NCBI RefSeq assembly: GCF_018982885.2
Contig: NZ_CP081848.1
Coordinates: forward strand, 310,001-374,000
DNA length: 64,000 bases
Direction: 5' to 3'
Source: Polymorphobacter megasporae
Lineage (GTDB): Bacteria > Pseudomonadota > Alphaproteobacteria > Sphingomonadales > Sphingomonadaceae
Both the position numbers and the translations under genes were made by a program. The stretch's first letter is position 1; every line of letters begins with the position of its first letter. Below, piece by piece: positions 40,608 to 49,646 of this stretch. The notes beneath the pieces are model-generated. The model saw only the letters and a program-made list of their open reading frames with translations, was not told where the DNA came from and ran no database searches.

Positions 40608-40673
40608 TTGACCGAGACACGATCGACCTTGTTCATCGGCGGCGCGCGTTCGGGCAAGAGCCGGCTGGCCCTT
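40608..40673 (+). pseudogene. cobU: Truncated adenosylcobinamide kinase (cobU/cobP) start
   Basis: From TTG 40608 the frame gives TETRSTLFIGGARSGKSRLAL, the unmistakable N-terminus and P-loop of CobU/CobP, which phosphorylates adenosylcobinamide and activates it with GTP. Similarity stops after about 20 residues: the next codons are unrelated and the frame closes at 40757. Only the first 10-15% of the gene remains. It is divergent from btuB and starts about 67 bp from the 5' end of the riboswitch. Confidence 0.7.
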
Positions 40674-40738
40674 TTAGGTCTTCATGGACGCCGAGATCGA
40701 AACGACATCCAGTCTGTCAGCGTGATTATCAACGCCCG

Positions 40739-40942
40739 TTACTGCAGGTGGTCTTGACCATCGAAGAGGCGTGCATGCGCCAGTATCAGATGGAGGTAGC
40801 GTTCCAAAGCCCGATGCCAAGCCGCGCGGTCGCCAGCCAGAAATGCGGTTTCGGCTTCGTCGAAGACGGCGTCGGCCTCGGCTCCGATGAGGTCCGAGGC
40901 CGACAGGACAAGTTCTTCGGTCCAGAAGCTAGGGGAGTCCAT
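40739..40942 (-). CDS. Hypothetical small acidic protein, 67 residues
   Basis: ATG complementary to 40940-40942 is preceded by GGAG with good spacing. The product (starting MDSPSFWTEELVLSASDLIG) is acidic and mostly helical by appearance, with W-H-R-A-L-E-R-Y-L-H-L near the end. No family recognised. It lies where the missing part of cobU would be expected on the other strand. The composition is more gene-like than the shadows around it. Confidence 0.5.
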   Translation of the reverse strand: MDSPSFWTEELVLSASDLIGAEADAVFDEAETAFLAGDRAAWHRALERYLHLILAHARLFDGQDHLQ

Positions 40943-42167
40943 CAACCAGCTCCGTCACTACGGTCGGCGGCGGCGGTTCGGTGGCCGACATTCCACATTA
41001 CTACGATCAGCTTGTCCGTTAGCAGCGGCGATCGTCGCGCACGCAACGCTTTGAGACACGATCCCGCCGTCGACGGTCATGACGGTGAAGGGCGGTATGA
41101 GGCGCGGGGCTTGGGAAATGCTCGGCCGCGGGCCCCCGCAACAAGTGAGCGGAGAATGGCCGCACGGGTCGTTCCCCATGTTACGACAGGCTTGCCCTCG
41201 GCCGCCATGACCGTCGCGAACAGCACAATCGAGAAGGCTGTCATGAGCTGTTACGAGACTGCGATGGAACGCAACGAATACGCGCAACACGAATGAGCAG
41301 ATCCGTTCAACGAGTGGGGTCAGGCCAACCTCCTTATGCGTTCGCCCGATCTCGCGTCGATCGGGATGTGGGACGCTCGACGAAAGTCGAGCCTACCCGT
41401 ACCAGTCGGGCAAGCGGTATCTTTATGCCGTGCTCGCAAAGTGCATCATCGCCCTCGATGCCGCGGAGAGCGACAAACGTGCCGCGTGCAAGGAGGACGC
41501 ACGAAGGCGATCCCTCGCGCCGATCCTGAAGCCGGCATGCTTCGAATTCTGCCCCGGTCATGAAATCAACTTACCATCTACCGCTAGTACGACAAGGTGG
41601 GACAAGCGAAATGCGGTCTGCCCGACCCGCAAAAGACGCAATTCGAATTCGCGAGACCCCCTGATCCGCCATTGCGAAGCCCCCGCGTTCGCCGCTGCAT
41701 GCCCGTCCATGCCATTTGCAACGGACGTCGCAATGGCGCGTGCAATTCCGTCGCCGCGTCTCCACTAATGAAGTCGCCCATTCGTTTTTGCGACGTACGT
41801 CGGTTTCACTCTGAAAGGACGATCATCTCGTACGAGACATTCCGAGGACCGCACGCCTGGAAACGTTTAGACTACTTCTTGCGGCACATTTAACACCCGA
41901 TGAGATAGATCGTACGCGTGCCGAGCGACCGACATCTGATACCTGATCTATCAGCTATTCCGTAGCTCGCGCGATACGACCACGGCGTGAACGGGTACGC
42001 CGTATTGGGGCGACCACGCCGCAGCGGTTGCGTAGGCAAGGCTTTATGGTCAGACAGATCTCAGGATTGAAAAGTCCGGTGGCAGATTTCTCGTTGCTCT
42101 TGGTCGCCGCTTTGCAACTTGGACACGATAATTCGAGGTCATATCAATCGCACGGCCGTCGCCGGGA
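40943..42167. other. 1.2-kb stretch without a convincing gene
   Basis: Many short frames cross on both strands without ribosome sites or family motifs. Candidates considered and not accepted are a 55-codon minus frame (41077-41244), a 75-codon minus frame ending at 41334, and plus frames at 41430-41768. No tRNA, hairpin array or direct repeat noticed. This looks like decayed accessory DNA. Confidence 0.45.
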
Positions 42168-42386
42168 TCATTCCTCGCGCCAGTGGTCTGGTTTTTTCTT
42201 GTCGTTCAAATGCCTGACGCGAGCGATCAGCGGTCGGTGGCCCTCGCTCTTGGCCCAGTCGATCGCCTCACGCTGCGTCCCTTTCGTGGCTAGGATGTGG
42301 TCGGCATGATCCTCGACAACGAAGTCGGTCACGGCGCTGCCCTCTTGACGACCCTTCGGACGGGCCTCGACGTAAACGTTGGCCAT
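42168..42386 (-). CDS. DUF2188-type small protein
   Basis: 72 residues. MANVYVEARPKGRQEG at the N-terminus, V-V-E-D-H-A-D-H-I-L-A-T in the middle, Q-R-E-A-I-D-W-A-K and R-H-L-N-D-K-K near the end. This is a small, widespread alphaproteobacterial family of unknown function. ATG complementary to 42384-42386 has GGGAG seven bases upstream, so it is chosen over an in-frame start seven codons earlier. It stands alone. Confidence 0.85.
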   Translation of the reverse strand: MANVYVEARPKGRQEGSAVTDFVVEDHADHILATKGTQREAIDWAKSEGHRPLIARVRHLNDKKKPDHWREE

Positions 42387-42733
42387 TCGCATTCTCCCGT
42401 TGTTCACAGATATGGCACATGCGCGGCGGCAATGGATACCTACTGAATACGATCGGATCCATAAATTCTGTGGCCTGCTTCATAGGTAGAGATGGACGAT
42501 GAGTCATCCCGGCGAAAGGCTGCAGGCACGCGAACTCACGCGCATGAACGGAAGGGGCGCGGCGGATGGCCAGTGCGGGCGAACACAGTCACTTGCTGTT
42601 CGGGCGACCGACTTGCGTGGCTGCCGATCTTATACCGGGCCGAGCCTATGCCCCTGATTCGAACAGAGTCGGGTACCGGTTAGGCGCAGGCTTAATGCCG
42701 CGCCAGGATCACTCCTCGAATGCAAGCGGAATA
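42387..42733. other. 347-bp gap, no gene seen
   Basis: Between two minus-strand genes. It contains the promoter side of the DUF2188 gene; open frames here are short and lack ribosome sites. Nothing else noticed. Confidence 0.4.
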
Positions 42734-43021
42734 TCAGCCCGGCTTGCGCCCTTTTCGCAGATTCGGCGGCGGGTTCGACGTATCTGTCGGAGCATCCAGC
42801 ATTTGCGATGGTTCGACCTTGAAAGCGGCAGCGAGGCGTCCGATCATATCCACGCTCGCGGCAACCGTGCCGCGTTCGAGTTCGCTAACGTAGGCGCGGT
42901 CAATTCCGGTGTCGGCAGCAAGCCGCTCCTGGGAAAGCCCGCGCTCCAGACGCAGCTTCCTGATGTTCCAGCCGAGGATCGAGCGTGCGTTCATGCGCGC
43001 AGCGACCGTCTGGACCACCAT
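42734..43021 (-). CDS. XRE-family helix-turn-helix regulator
   Basis: 95 residues. The HTH_3 domain spans about 14-70: I-R-K-L-R-L-E-R-G-L-S-Q-E-R-L-A, then D-R-A-Y-V-S-E-L-E-R-G, then a third helix region (I-G-R-L-A-A-A-F-K-V). A short proline-rich basic tail follows. It could start at 43021 or at the ATG complementary to 42992-42994. Neither has a strong ribosome site. Divergent from a secreted hypothetical protein. Confidence 0.88.
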   Translation of the reverse strand: MVVQTVAARMNARSILGWNIRKLRLERGLSQERLAADTGIDRAYVSELERGTVAASVDMIGRLAAAFKVEPSQMLDAPTDTSNPPPNLRKGRKPG

Positions 43022-43059
43022 TAAACCACGGGCTATAGCCTACAATTGGTTTTGATCGC

Positions 43060-43890
43060 GTGGAGACGGTTGTGAAGATGGCATCTTGGGTCGGGCAAAT
43101 CGTTGCCGTTCTATCTACCGCATCCGTGGCGGCTGGTTCATCTGCTCAGGTCAGAACGCGACCGACTTCGACTTCCGCCCAACCGTTTTCAAAGACATCA
43201 TCCGACATTCTGGTCCTACAGGCGACATCCGACGGCGAGGCCAATGGGAGCGATTCGGACTTGGCCATCCGGCCGATAGTTAAATCCAACATCGCGACAT
43301 TCGAGGTCGCAAGTTTCAAACTCGGCATGTCGGCGAGGGAGGTGGAGCGGATCGCACATTCCCGTCATTTGCGCACTGGAATGCTGCGGGAGCTTCAGCC
43401 ATTTTCGGACACGCTCAATGGCGACCGGATGGACTCCTTCGACACGTCAGTAGCGAACATCGTGGCCGATCGCCTGCATAAGGTGCGGCGAATGCCGACT
43501 CGCGTGATCAAGCAAGTCATTCTCAAGGACGACGAAGGCGATCGCTGGGACGTGAGGTTTTTGGCGACGGAACGGGGGCCGGTCCTCACATCTATGGCGT
43601 ACTCGACTTCCACGAACGGCAACGCTCCGCCTTCCTATCTAGCGGTACTGAAGGAGCGATACGGCCCGCCGACACGATCCAACTCGTCCGTTAGCCACAT
43701 GACCGCGGATTGGTGCGCACGAGGCGACCCGACCTGCTTCTACAGCCCGCACCTTACCGTCGTCTCCGATGATACCAGGGTCGACTTCCTTCTCGAGGGC
43801 GGAATGCTCGAACAGAAGGCGCTGAGTGCGCGCATCGAAGCCAAAGGCGCGGACCTCGCGGCGGCTGGTGCCCGCAAACCTGTATTTTGA
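43060..43890 (+). CDS. Secreted hypothetical protein
   Basis: 276 residues from GTG 43060, or 270 from ATG 43078. The N-terminus after ATG 43078 (MASWVGQIVAVLSTASVAAG) reads as a signal peptide, so the protein is probably periplasmic. No family is recognised. A folded domain from about 85 contains F-K-L-G-M-S-A-R-E-V and later D-W-C-A-R-G-D-P-T-C-F, a Cys pair that could form a disulfide. The next membrane-protein gene starts 7 bp after its stop. Confidence 0.6.
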   Translation: METVVKMASWVGQIVAVLSTASVAAGSSAQVRTRPTSTSAQPFSKTSSDILVLQATSDGEANGSDSDLAIRPIVKSNIATFEVASFKLGMSAREVERIAHSRHLRTGMLRELQPFSDTLNGDRMDSFDTSVANIVADRLHKVRRMPTRVIKQVILKDDEGDRWDVRFLATERGPVLTSMAYSTSTNGNAPPSYLAVLKERYGPPTRSNSSVSHMTADWCARGDPTCFYSPHLTVVSDDTRVDFLLEGGMLEQKALSARIEAKGADLAAAGARKPVF

Positions 43891-43897
43891 CAGCGCC

Positions 43898-44314
43898 ATG
43901 ACCGAATATGAGGACAACGACGGATTCAACGGGGACGTCGGAGTCCCGCTTTCGATCGTCGGTGTGTTGTGTTGGGCAACGATTCCGTTCGTTATCGGGC
44001 GTCTCTTCGACTCAAACGTCTCGATCCCGGCCGGGACGGTCGCGAGGCCGGCGGTCATGATCCTTATGTTGGTTTGGGCAATGTACCGACCGTCGGAATC
44101 GCGTTTGAAAACGGCGCTGCTTCGAGCGATCGATTTGACTCTTTCCTTGGCTGTCGTCGGTTGCTGTGTACGTTTCATCATCGCGCTGCTCGCGGCGAAC
44201 TTCGCGATCAAGGATCTGCATCCAGTCGCTTGGCTGGCATTGGCTGCCGGCGTGGGTCTGCTGATACCGAAGTATGCGATACGCCGATGGATTCAGTTCG
44301 CAGTTCGAGGGTGA
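43898..44314 (+). CDS. Small integral membrane protein, unknown
   Basis: 138 residues with four likely membrane spans: about 17-34 (PLSIVGVLCWATIPFVIG), 48-63, 78-98 and 107-126. Ends with basic residues. The first ~15 residues are acidic. No family recognised. ATG 43898 is 7 bp from the stop of the secreted protein, so the two are likely one operon; an envelope function for the pair is a guess. Confidence 0.6.
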   Translation: MTEYEDNDGFNGDVGVPLSIVGVLCWATIPFVIGRLFDSNVSIPAGTVARPAVMILMLVWAMYRPSESRLKTALLRAIDLTLSLAVVGCCVRFIIALLAANFAIKDLHPVAWLALAAGVGLLIPKYAIRRWIQFAVRG

Positions 44315-44821
44315 GGCCGAGACGGATCTGGCGCGTGCTCCTCTTGTGCCGAATAATGGCGCGCGGCGTTCTCACAGCTTAATTTTAAGCCCCGTCTATG
44401 GTGGACTCACCTGCAATCGTCTTGGTCGACCGACGAATGATCAGAGCTGCGGCGTGGGTGCGCCATAGGGAACAGTCTAGATCGTGCGGTAGATCATACG
44501 CTGCACGGGACTGGTAGCCCGATTTGCCGCTATGCGCCTTTTGCCGACGTCGCCGTTCCGGGTGCCGACGAAGCTTGGCGGTCGCGAGCGAAAAGCGACG
44601 TGCCTTTCCCAAAGACCGGTATCAATCCCGGCAGGGGCGACTATCGGACTGTCAACCCCTGCACGATGATTCGACATCGACGGCTATAACGGGCCGGATC
44701 AATCGATTCGAAATCGCGTCGCCGCAGCTGACCTGGCGTTCCGGCGGGCAGCAGACGATCCGCGAAGTATCGGGACCACCATGGAGAGCATCGGATGATC
44801 GTCGCTTCTGGGAGGAAGACG
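44315..44821. other. 507-bp gap, no gene seen
   Basis: Only short frames without start signals. The right end carries a strong Shine-Dalgarno (GGAGG, 44811-44815) belonging to the 68-residue ORF that follows; the promoter of that ORF and the MarR gene must lie here. Confidence 0.45.
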
Positions 44822-45028
44822 ATGATCCGACCGCCTCGGCCATACTCAACCTCCAAATGCGCCAAGGCCGTAGAAGCATCGCTCCACGAACCGATAGGGA
44901 TCTTCGATCCATTCGCGCACGACGATCTTCTACGTTATCTTCGGCATTTAGTAGTGAACGCGTCTATCGACGCACGGCGCCAAGTGCATATTCCTCGTCT
45001 CCGTCTCGGCGTAATGAACAAAGAATGA
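44822..45028 (+). CDS. Small hypothetical protein coupled to marR-type gene
   Basis: 68 residues (MIRPPRPYSTSKCAKAVEAS at the start; H-D-D-L-L-R-Y-L-R-H-L in the middle). ATG 44822 follows GGGAGGAAGACG, one of the best ribosome sites in the window, and its TGA overlaps the ATG of the MarR gene (ATGA). No family recognised. It may be a small regulator or simply a leader ORF for MarR translation. Confidence 0.55.
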   Translation: MIRPPRPYSTSKCAKAVEASLHEPIGIFDPFAHDDLLRYLRHLVVNASIDARRQVHIPRLRLGVMNKE

Positions 45029-45498
45029 TGATTCGATCCGATAGCGACCGGAATGGATCCGCCCCGGTTTCGCTCCTTTCCCCCGAACAGGCGGTGGGGT
45101 TCGTGCTTTGGCGGGTGCTGCATCGGTATCAGCGGGAGGTCGACCGTGCGCTCATTTCGTTAGGCATCACCCATCTTCAGTTCGCTATTCTCGCGATGGG
45201 CACTTGGCTTGCGGCGGATGGGAGTAGGCTGACGCAGTCAGCACTCGCAGCCGCTAGCGGCATCCACCCGATGCAGTTATCGAGTGTGCTCAAAGCACTT
45301 GAGCACAAGCTTCTCGTGACGAGGCGAACCGCTCCGAGCAACTTGCGGAGTAAGATCGTGATGCTCTCGCCGCAGGGCATCACGACCGTTGCGGAAGCGC
45401 TCCCTCTCGTGATCGCGGTGCAGCGCAGGGTCTTCGGCAAATCCGAGGCGGCCTTGATGGACATTCTGCGATCGATCGAAACACCCGATGCGATATAA
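45025..45498 (+). CDS. MarR-family transcriptional regulator
   Basis: 157 residues. Winged helix with L-T-Q-S-A-L-A-A-A-S-G-I-H-P-M-Q-L-S-S-V as recognition region, then the wing with R-R-T-A-P. It ends 170 bp before the SDR gene of the CoA-dependent aromatic operon on the same strand. MarR-type repressors (CouR, PhdR) that respond to hydroxycinnamoyl-CoA control similar operons in actinobacteria, so it is the likely regulator here. Starts with two ATGs at 45025/45028. Confidence 0.87.
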   Translation: MMIRSDSDRNGSAPVSLLSPEQAVGFVLWRVLHRYQREVDRALISLGITHLQFAILAMGTWLAADGSRLTQSALAAASGIHPMQLSSVLKALEHKLLVTRRTAPSNLRSKIVMLSPQGITTVAEALPLVIAVQRRVFGKSEAALMDILRSIETPDAI

Positions 45499-45668
45499 TG
45501 CTCAATGTAACGGACGGCCTGTGGCGCGTGCCCGAACACGCACCCGTAGCTCGTTACCTGCCGACCGAGACGGTCTGCGCGAAGAGGCTGTTCGTCACGG
45601 CGGGGTCTTGTGCAATTTTCAAACTCGCGTATCGATCTCGCTCTAAATAGTTTACGATCGACTCGGAG

Positions 45669-46445
45669 ATGGATGTGGCAGCGGAAAGAAAGACGGCTCT
45701 CGTCACCGGGGCCGCTACCGGCATTGGACGGGCGATCGTCGTCAGCCTCGCCGCCGGCGGGTATGATGTCGCGGTCAATTACAGCCGCAGCGAATCCGAA
45801 GCGCGCGAGACAGAGCGGTTGGCGCGGGAGTCTGGCGCCGTGCGCACCGGAGTGATCAAGGCGGACGTCAGCCAAGAGTCGGACGTTATTGCGATGGTCG
45901 ACCAAGTGGACAGGCTTTTCGAGGGTAGACTTGACCTGCTGGTCAACAACGCCGGCGTCACCAGCGACGTACCGCCGAGTAAGTTTGATACAATGACCAT
46001 CGAGGATTTCGACCGTGTTTTCGCCGTGAACGTTCGTGGCACCTTTTTGGTATGCAAGCATGCCTCCCGCCTGCTGAAGCCGATGCCGAGTGCCACGATC
46101 GTGAACACTGCGAGCATCGTCGGGCTGCGCCCTGGTCCGCAGCCCCTACCCTATTCGGCCAGCAAGGCCGCGATCATCTCGATGACGCGCACGCTCGCCG
46201 GTGCGCTTGGGCCCACGATCCGCGTAAACGCGGTTGCGCCTGGCTGGCTCGAAGGGGATTGGATGGAGCGGACGTTGGGCGAGAATTACGAGAAGCTTAT
46301 GGCGCGGCGGGCCGGCCAAACCCCACTGAAGCGCAATGCTCGGGTCGAAGACGTGGGTGCGGCCGTTCTCACGCTGGCTACCCAGCTCCTCTTCACCAGC
46401 GGCCAGACCGTCGTCATCGACGGCGGGTACAGCTTCGTCAGCTGA
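45669..46445 (+). CDS. SDR-family 3-hydroxyacyl-CoA-type dehydrogenase
   Basis: 258 residues, classical SDR: T-G-A-A-T-G-I-G (about 13-20), N-N-A-G, and the Ser/Tyr/Lys triad in N-T-A-S-I-V-G and Y-S-A-S-K. It ends with D-G-G-Y. By operon logic it would oxidise the beta-hydroxyacyl-CoA formed by the crotonase to the beta-keto form (the CouN-like step). Generic FabG-like annotation is the alternative. First gene of the operon; AMP-ligase gene follows after 10 bp. Confidence 0.85.
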   Translation: MDVAAERKTALVTGAATGIGRAIVVSLAAGGYDVAVNYSRSESEARETERLARESGAVRTGVIKADVSQESDVIAMVDQVDRLFEGRLDLLVNNAGVTSDVPPSKFDTMTIEDFDRVFAVNVRGTFLVCKHASRLLKPMPSATIVNTASIVGLRPGPQPLPYSASKAAIISMTRTLAGALGPTIRVNAVAPGWLEGDWMERTLGENYEKLMARRAGQTPLKRNARVEDVGAAVLTLATQLLFTSGQTVVIDGGYSFVS

Positions 46446-46455
46446 GGAAAGCTTG

Positions 46456-48096
46456 ATGGACGGTGTGATCCCCTTCCCCGACGAGTTCGCCGAACGCTAT
46501 CGTGCCAAGGGCTACTGGCGCGACGAGCCGCTGCGAACCGTATTTCGAGACAGCTGCGGACGCTTCGCCGATCGGACGGCACTAATCGATGTCGACCGGA
46601 CGGTGACGTTCCGCGAGCTCGATTTGCGTTCGACCAACCTGGCGCTCAACCTCCTTGATCTCGGCATCAAACCGCGCGACCGCCTGGTGGTGCAGATGCC
46701 GAACGCGATCGAGTTCGGCTATCTGCATCTGGCTTTGCAGAAGATCGGCGCGATACCGGTTTTGGCTTTGCCGCCACATCGCTTCCGAGAGATCAGCTTC
46801 TTCGTGGCGACGTCGGACGCGGTGGCAACGATAACACCGGATGCACACCGCGAATTCAGCTTTACCGAAATGGTGAAGCGCATCCGACATGGTGCGCCGT
46901 CACTGAAGTACGGCATCGTAATGGGCCGCGCCCCGGAGGGCTTCGTCTCGCTCGCCGATCTGATCGATCGGCCGGCAAAAAGGCCCGAGACCGACCTCGA
47001 TCGCATCGTCATCGATCCAGTCGATCCTGCGCTGTTCCTGCTATCGGGTGGGACTACCGGCATCCCCAAGTTGATCCCGCGTACTCACAACGATTATGCC
47101 TACAACAGCAGGATGGCGTCCTCCGTATGCGGAATCGACCAAGGCAGCGTCCTGCTGGACGTGTTGCCGATTGGCCACAATCTGCCGCTCGCCTGTCCAG
47201 GTCTGCAAGGATTCCTCATGGCAGGAGCCGCCACCGTGCTGCATACCGCTGCTGGCCCCGAGGACGTCTTTCCGCTGATCGAGCGACACGAAGTGACCCA
47301 CATCCATGCCGTTCCTGCGCTTCTCATCCGGTGGACGGAGAGCAAGCTTGCCGAGCAACACGATCTGACTTCGGTGCGGGTGATCCAGAGCGGAGGTCAG
47401 CGGCTCCAGCCGGAGGTCCGCCGCCGCACGGCGAGCGTCTTCCGGAACGTGATCGTCCAGGAGAACTTCGGCATGGCGGAGGGATTGCTGATGTTCGTAC
47501 GGCTGGACGATCCCCCAGACGTCCGCATGGAGACGGTGGGCCGCAAGATCTGTACTGACGACGAGATACTGCTCCTCGACGAAGACGATCAGCCGGTACC
47601 ATTCGGCGAAGTGGGCGAGCTCTGCTGCCGCGGTCCCTACACGCTTCGCGGCTACTACAAGGCACCCGAACACAACGCCCGTGCCTTCACGACGGACGGC
47701 TTCTACCGGTCGGGCGATCTGTTGCGGCAGCATCCGTCCGGCAACTACATGGTCGAAGGCCGCAAGAAGGATCTCATCAACCGCGGTGCGGAGAAGATCA
47801 GTGCAGAGGAGATCGAAGAATTAATCCTACGCCACCCGGCGGTCGAGAATGTGGCATGCGTACCTATGCCTGACCCGGTGCTAGGCGAGAAGAATTGCGC
47901 CTGCGTGGTGCTGCGGCAAGGTCAAACATTAGACCTTTCTCATCTCGTCGCCTTTCTCGATCCGTTCGAGCTCGCCAAGTATAAATATCCTGAGCGCATA
48001 GAGCGGTTCGAGAGCTTACCGCTCAGTAACTTTGGCAAGGTTTCCAAGAAGGATCTGGTTGCGATCGTCATCGAGCGTATGGGCCAGCCGGTATGA
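46456..48096 (+). CDS. Aryl-acid AMP-forming CoA ligase
   Basis: 546 residues, ANL superfamily. The P-loop-like motif is L-S-G-G-T-T-G-I-P-K (near residue 200), the adenylate motif Y-R-S-G-D-L, and the C-terminal hinge G-R-K-K-D-L-I-N-R-G-A-E-K-I-S. Pattern is closest to the 2,3-dihydroxybenzoate-AMP ligase branch (EntE/DhbE), which prefers aromatic acids. In this operon it should activate an aryl or arylpropenoic acid as CoA thioester. No carrier-protein or siderophore genes are near, which argues against siderophore synthesis. Confidence 0.9.
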   Translation: MDGVIPFPDEFAERYRAKGYWRDEPLRTVFRDSCGRFADRTALIDVDRTVTFRELDLRSTNLALNLLDLGIKPRDRLVVQMPNAIEFGYLHLALQKIGAIPVLALPPHRFREISFFVATSDAVATITPDAHREFSFTEMVKRIRHGAPSLKYGIVMGRAPEGFVSLADLIDRPAKRPETDLDRIVIDPVDPALFLLSGGTTGIPKLIPRTHNDYAYNSRMASSVCGIDQGSVLLDVLPIGHNLPLACPGLQGFLMAGAATVLHTAAGPEDVFPLIERHEVTHIHAVPALLIRWTESKLAEQHDLTSVRVIQSGGQRLQPEVRRRTASVFRNVIVQENFGMAEGLLMFVRLDDPPDVRMETVGRKICTDDEILLLDEDDQPVPFGEVGELCCRGPYTLRGYYKAPEHNARAFTTDGFYRSGDLLRQHPSGNYMVEGRKKDLINRGAEKISAEEIEELILRHPAVENVACVPMPDPVLGEKNCACVVLRQGQTLDLSHLVAFLDPFELAKYKYPERIERFESLPLSNFGKVSKKDLVAIVIERMGQPV

Positions 48097-48851
48097 GCCT
48101 GGTGGAAAGCCGCCGTATCGGTTCTTCGATCGTGCTCACGCTCCAGGACCCTGGAAGGCGCAATATCCTCTCGCCCGAGCTGTGCCGCGAGCTGAGCAAG
48201 GCGGTGGCGGCAGCGAACGCCGATACGGAGGCCAGGGCGATCATAATAACCGGCGCCTCCCCCGCGTTCTGTGGAGGAGCCGATTTGGCCGATCTGCAGG
48301 CGGCAGCGGACGGCCATACGGAGGCGCTTCATGCAGTCTATCAGGCATTTATCAACGTTGCGGACAGCCCGCTGCCGACCGTCGCCGCTGTCAACGGTGC
48401 CGCGATCGGCGCGGGAATGAACTTGGCGCTAGCCTGCGACATACGTGTTGCGGACGAAGACGCGCTTTTCGACACACGCTTCCTGAAGATCGGATTGCAT
48501 CCTGGCGGCGGCCATGGCTGGATGCTGCTGCGGGCGGTCGGTTGGGCCGAGGCGACAAGGCTTCTCTTGTTCGCCCGCTCGATCGGCGCCGACGAGGCGC
48601 ATCGTATCGGCCTCGTCCAGCAGGTCGCGCCGGCGGGCGGCCTGCTTACCACAGCGCTGGAGCTGACAGGTCGCGCGGACGCCCTACCCCGGGATTTGAT
48701 CTTGGAGACGAAGGCGTCGCTTAGGCTTGCGGTGGTTTCCGACCACGTCTCCACCTTCGTTCACGAGACCGAACGGCAGCTGCATTCGCTGCAACAGCCT
48801 GCGTTCGTCGATCTAGTCCGGCGTCTGCAGGCCCGTATCGAAACCCGCTGA
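48093..48851 (+). CDS. Enoyl-CoA hydratase/isomerase family protein 1
   Basis: 252 residues, crotonase fold. F-C-G-G-A-D-L-A-D-L near residue 57 is the first oxyanion-hole segment, and N-G-A-A-I-G-A-G-M-N-L-A-L-A-C-D near 110 the second. Acidic catalytic positions differ from classical EchA (D-T-R-F rather than the usual E in the loop at ~130), so hydratase activity is not certain. Overlaps the ligase stop by four bases. Confidence 0.88.
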   Translation: MSLVESRRIGSSIVLTLQDPGRRNILSPELCRELSKAVAAANADTEARAIIITGASPAFCGGADLADLQAAADGHTEALHAVYQAFINVADSPLPTVAAVNGAAIGAGMNLALACDIRVADEDALFDTRFLKIGLHPGGGHGWMLLRAVGWAEATRLLLFARSIGADEAHRIGLVQQVAPAGGLLTTALELTGRADALPRDLILETKASLRLAVVSDHVSTFVHETERQLHSLQQPAFVDLVRRLQARIETR

Positions 48852-48852
48852 C

Positions 48853-49635
48853 ATGTCTGAACCCATCCTCTGCGAAGTGGCCGATGGCGTCGGCACTCTT
48901 ACCATAAATCGTCCGGAGCGTATGAACGCGATGGACAGCCATGCCCATCTAGCGCTTAGCCAGGCGCTCGACGCGTTGGCTGCTGACGAGGTCGTTCGAG
49001 TGGTCGTGCTTACCGGTGCGGGCGAGCGCGCGTTCTCCGCCGGGCGCGACCTCAAGGAACTAGCCGGTGGCGGCGAGGATGCGGATACCGTCGCCGCTCG
49101 CTGGCGCCAGATCACGCGACTTACCGATCGCTTCGACTATCCCAAGCCGCTTATCGCGCGCGTCCAGGGTCTGGCACTGGGCGGCGGGTTCGAGCTGGCG
49201 TTGGCCTGCGACATCATCGTCGCAGCCAGCGGTGCGAGTTTCGCGATGCCCGAACCGAAACGCGGGCTCATACCTTCGGCAGGCGGCGTTCACCGCCTGC
49301 CGCGACAGATGCCTCTCAAGATCGCAATGGGCTGCCTGCTGACCGGCCGTGGCATCGACGCGGGGCGTGCCTTCGATTTGGGATTGGTCAACGAAGTCGT
49401 GCCGGCCGATCGGCTCGACGCTGCAGTGGCCGAGTGGGCTGCGGAAATAATCGCCTGCGCGCCGCTTGCGATTCGTGCCATCCGCCAGGCCGCAGCGGGA
49501 GGACTGGGCATGCCGCTTCATACCGCGATGGCCGCCCGCTATGAGGCCGAGGACATCCGCCGATCAAGCCGCGACGCGATCGAGGGACCACTGGCCTTCG
49601 CCGAAAAGCGTCCGCCCCGCTGGACCGGCCAATAG
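48853..49635 (+). CDS. Enoyl-CoA hydratase/isomerase family protein 2
   Basis: 260 residues. F-S-A-G-R-D-L-K-E-L near 60 and V-Q-G-L-A-L-G-G-G-F-E-L-A-L-A-C-D near 105 mark the crotonase CoA site; F-A-M-P-E-P-K-R-G-L-I-P gives a Glu at about 136, as in active hydratases. Of the two paralogues this one looks more like a standard hydratase, suggesting the two catalyse different steps. One base separates it from the previous stop. Confidence 0.9.
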   Translation: MSEPILCEVADGVGTLTINRPERMNAMDSHAHLALSQALDALAADEVVRVVVLTGAGERAFSAGRDLKELAGGGEDADTVAARWRQITRLTDRFDYPKPLIARVQGLALGGGFELALACDIIVAASGASFAMPEPKRGLIPSAGGVHRLPRQMPLKIAMGCLLTGRGIDAGRAFDLGLVNEVVPADRLDAAVAEWAAEIIACAPLAIRAIRQAAAGGLGMPLHTAMAARYEAEDIRRSSRDAIEGPLAFAEKRPPRWTGQ

Positions 49636-49646
49636 GAAGACCCGAG

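Noticed and set aside
41077-41244. 55-codon minus-strand frame starting MTAFSIVLFATV
   Set aside because: N-terminus is hydrophobic, but there is no ribosome site and the rest is basic, Arg/Pro-rich.
41334-41768. Overlapping short frames on both strands
   Set aside because: Considered as a PilZ-like remnant, but no conserved R-x3-R or D-x-S-x2-G motif was found.
46456-48096. Siderophore-type 2,3-dihydroxybenzoate activation
   Set aside because: The ligase resembles EntE, but no isochorismate, NRPS or carrier genes lie near; a catabolic CoA ligase fits better.
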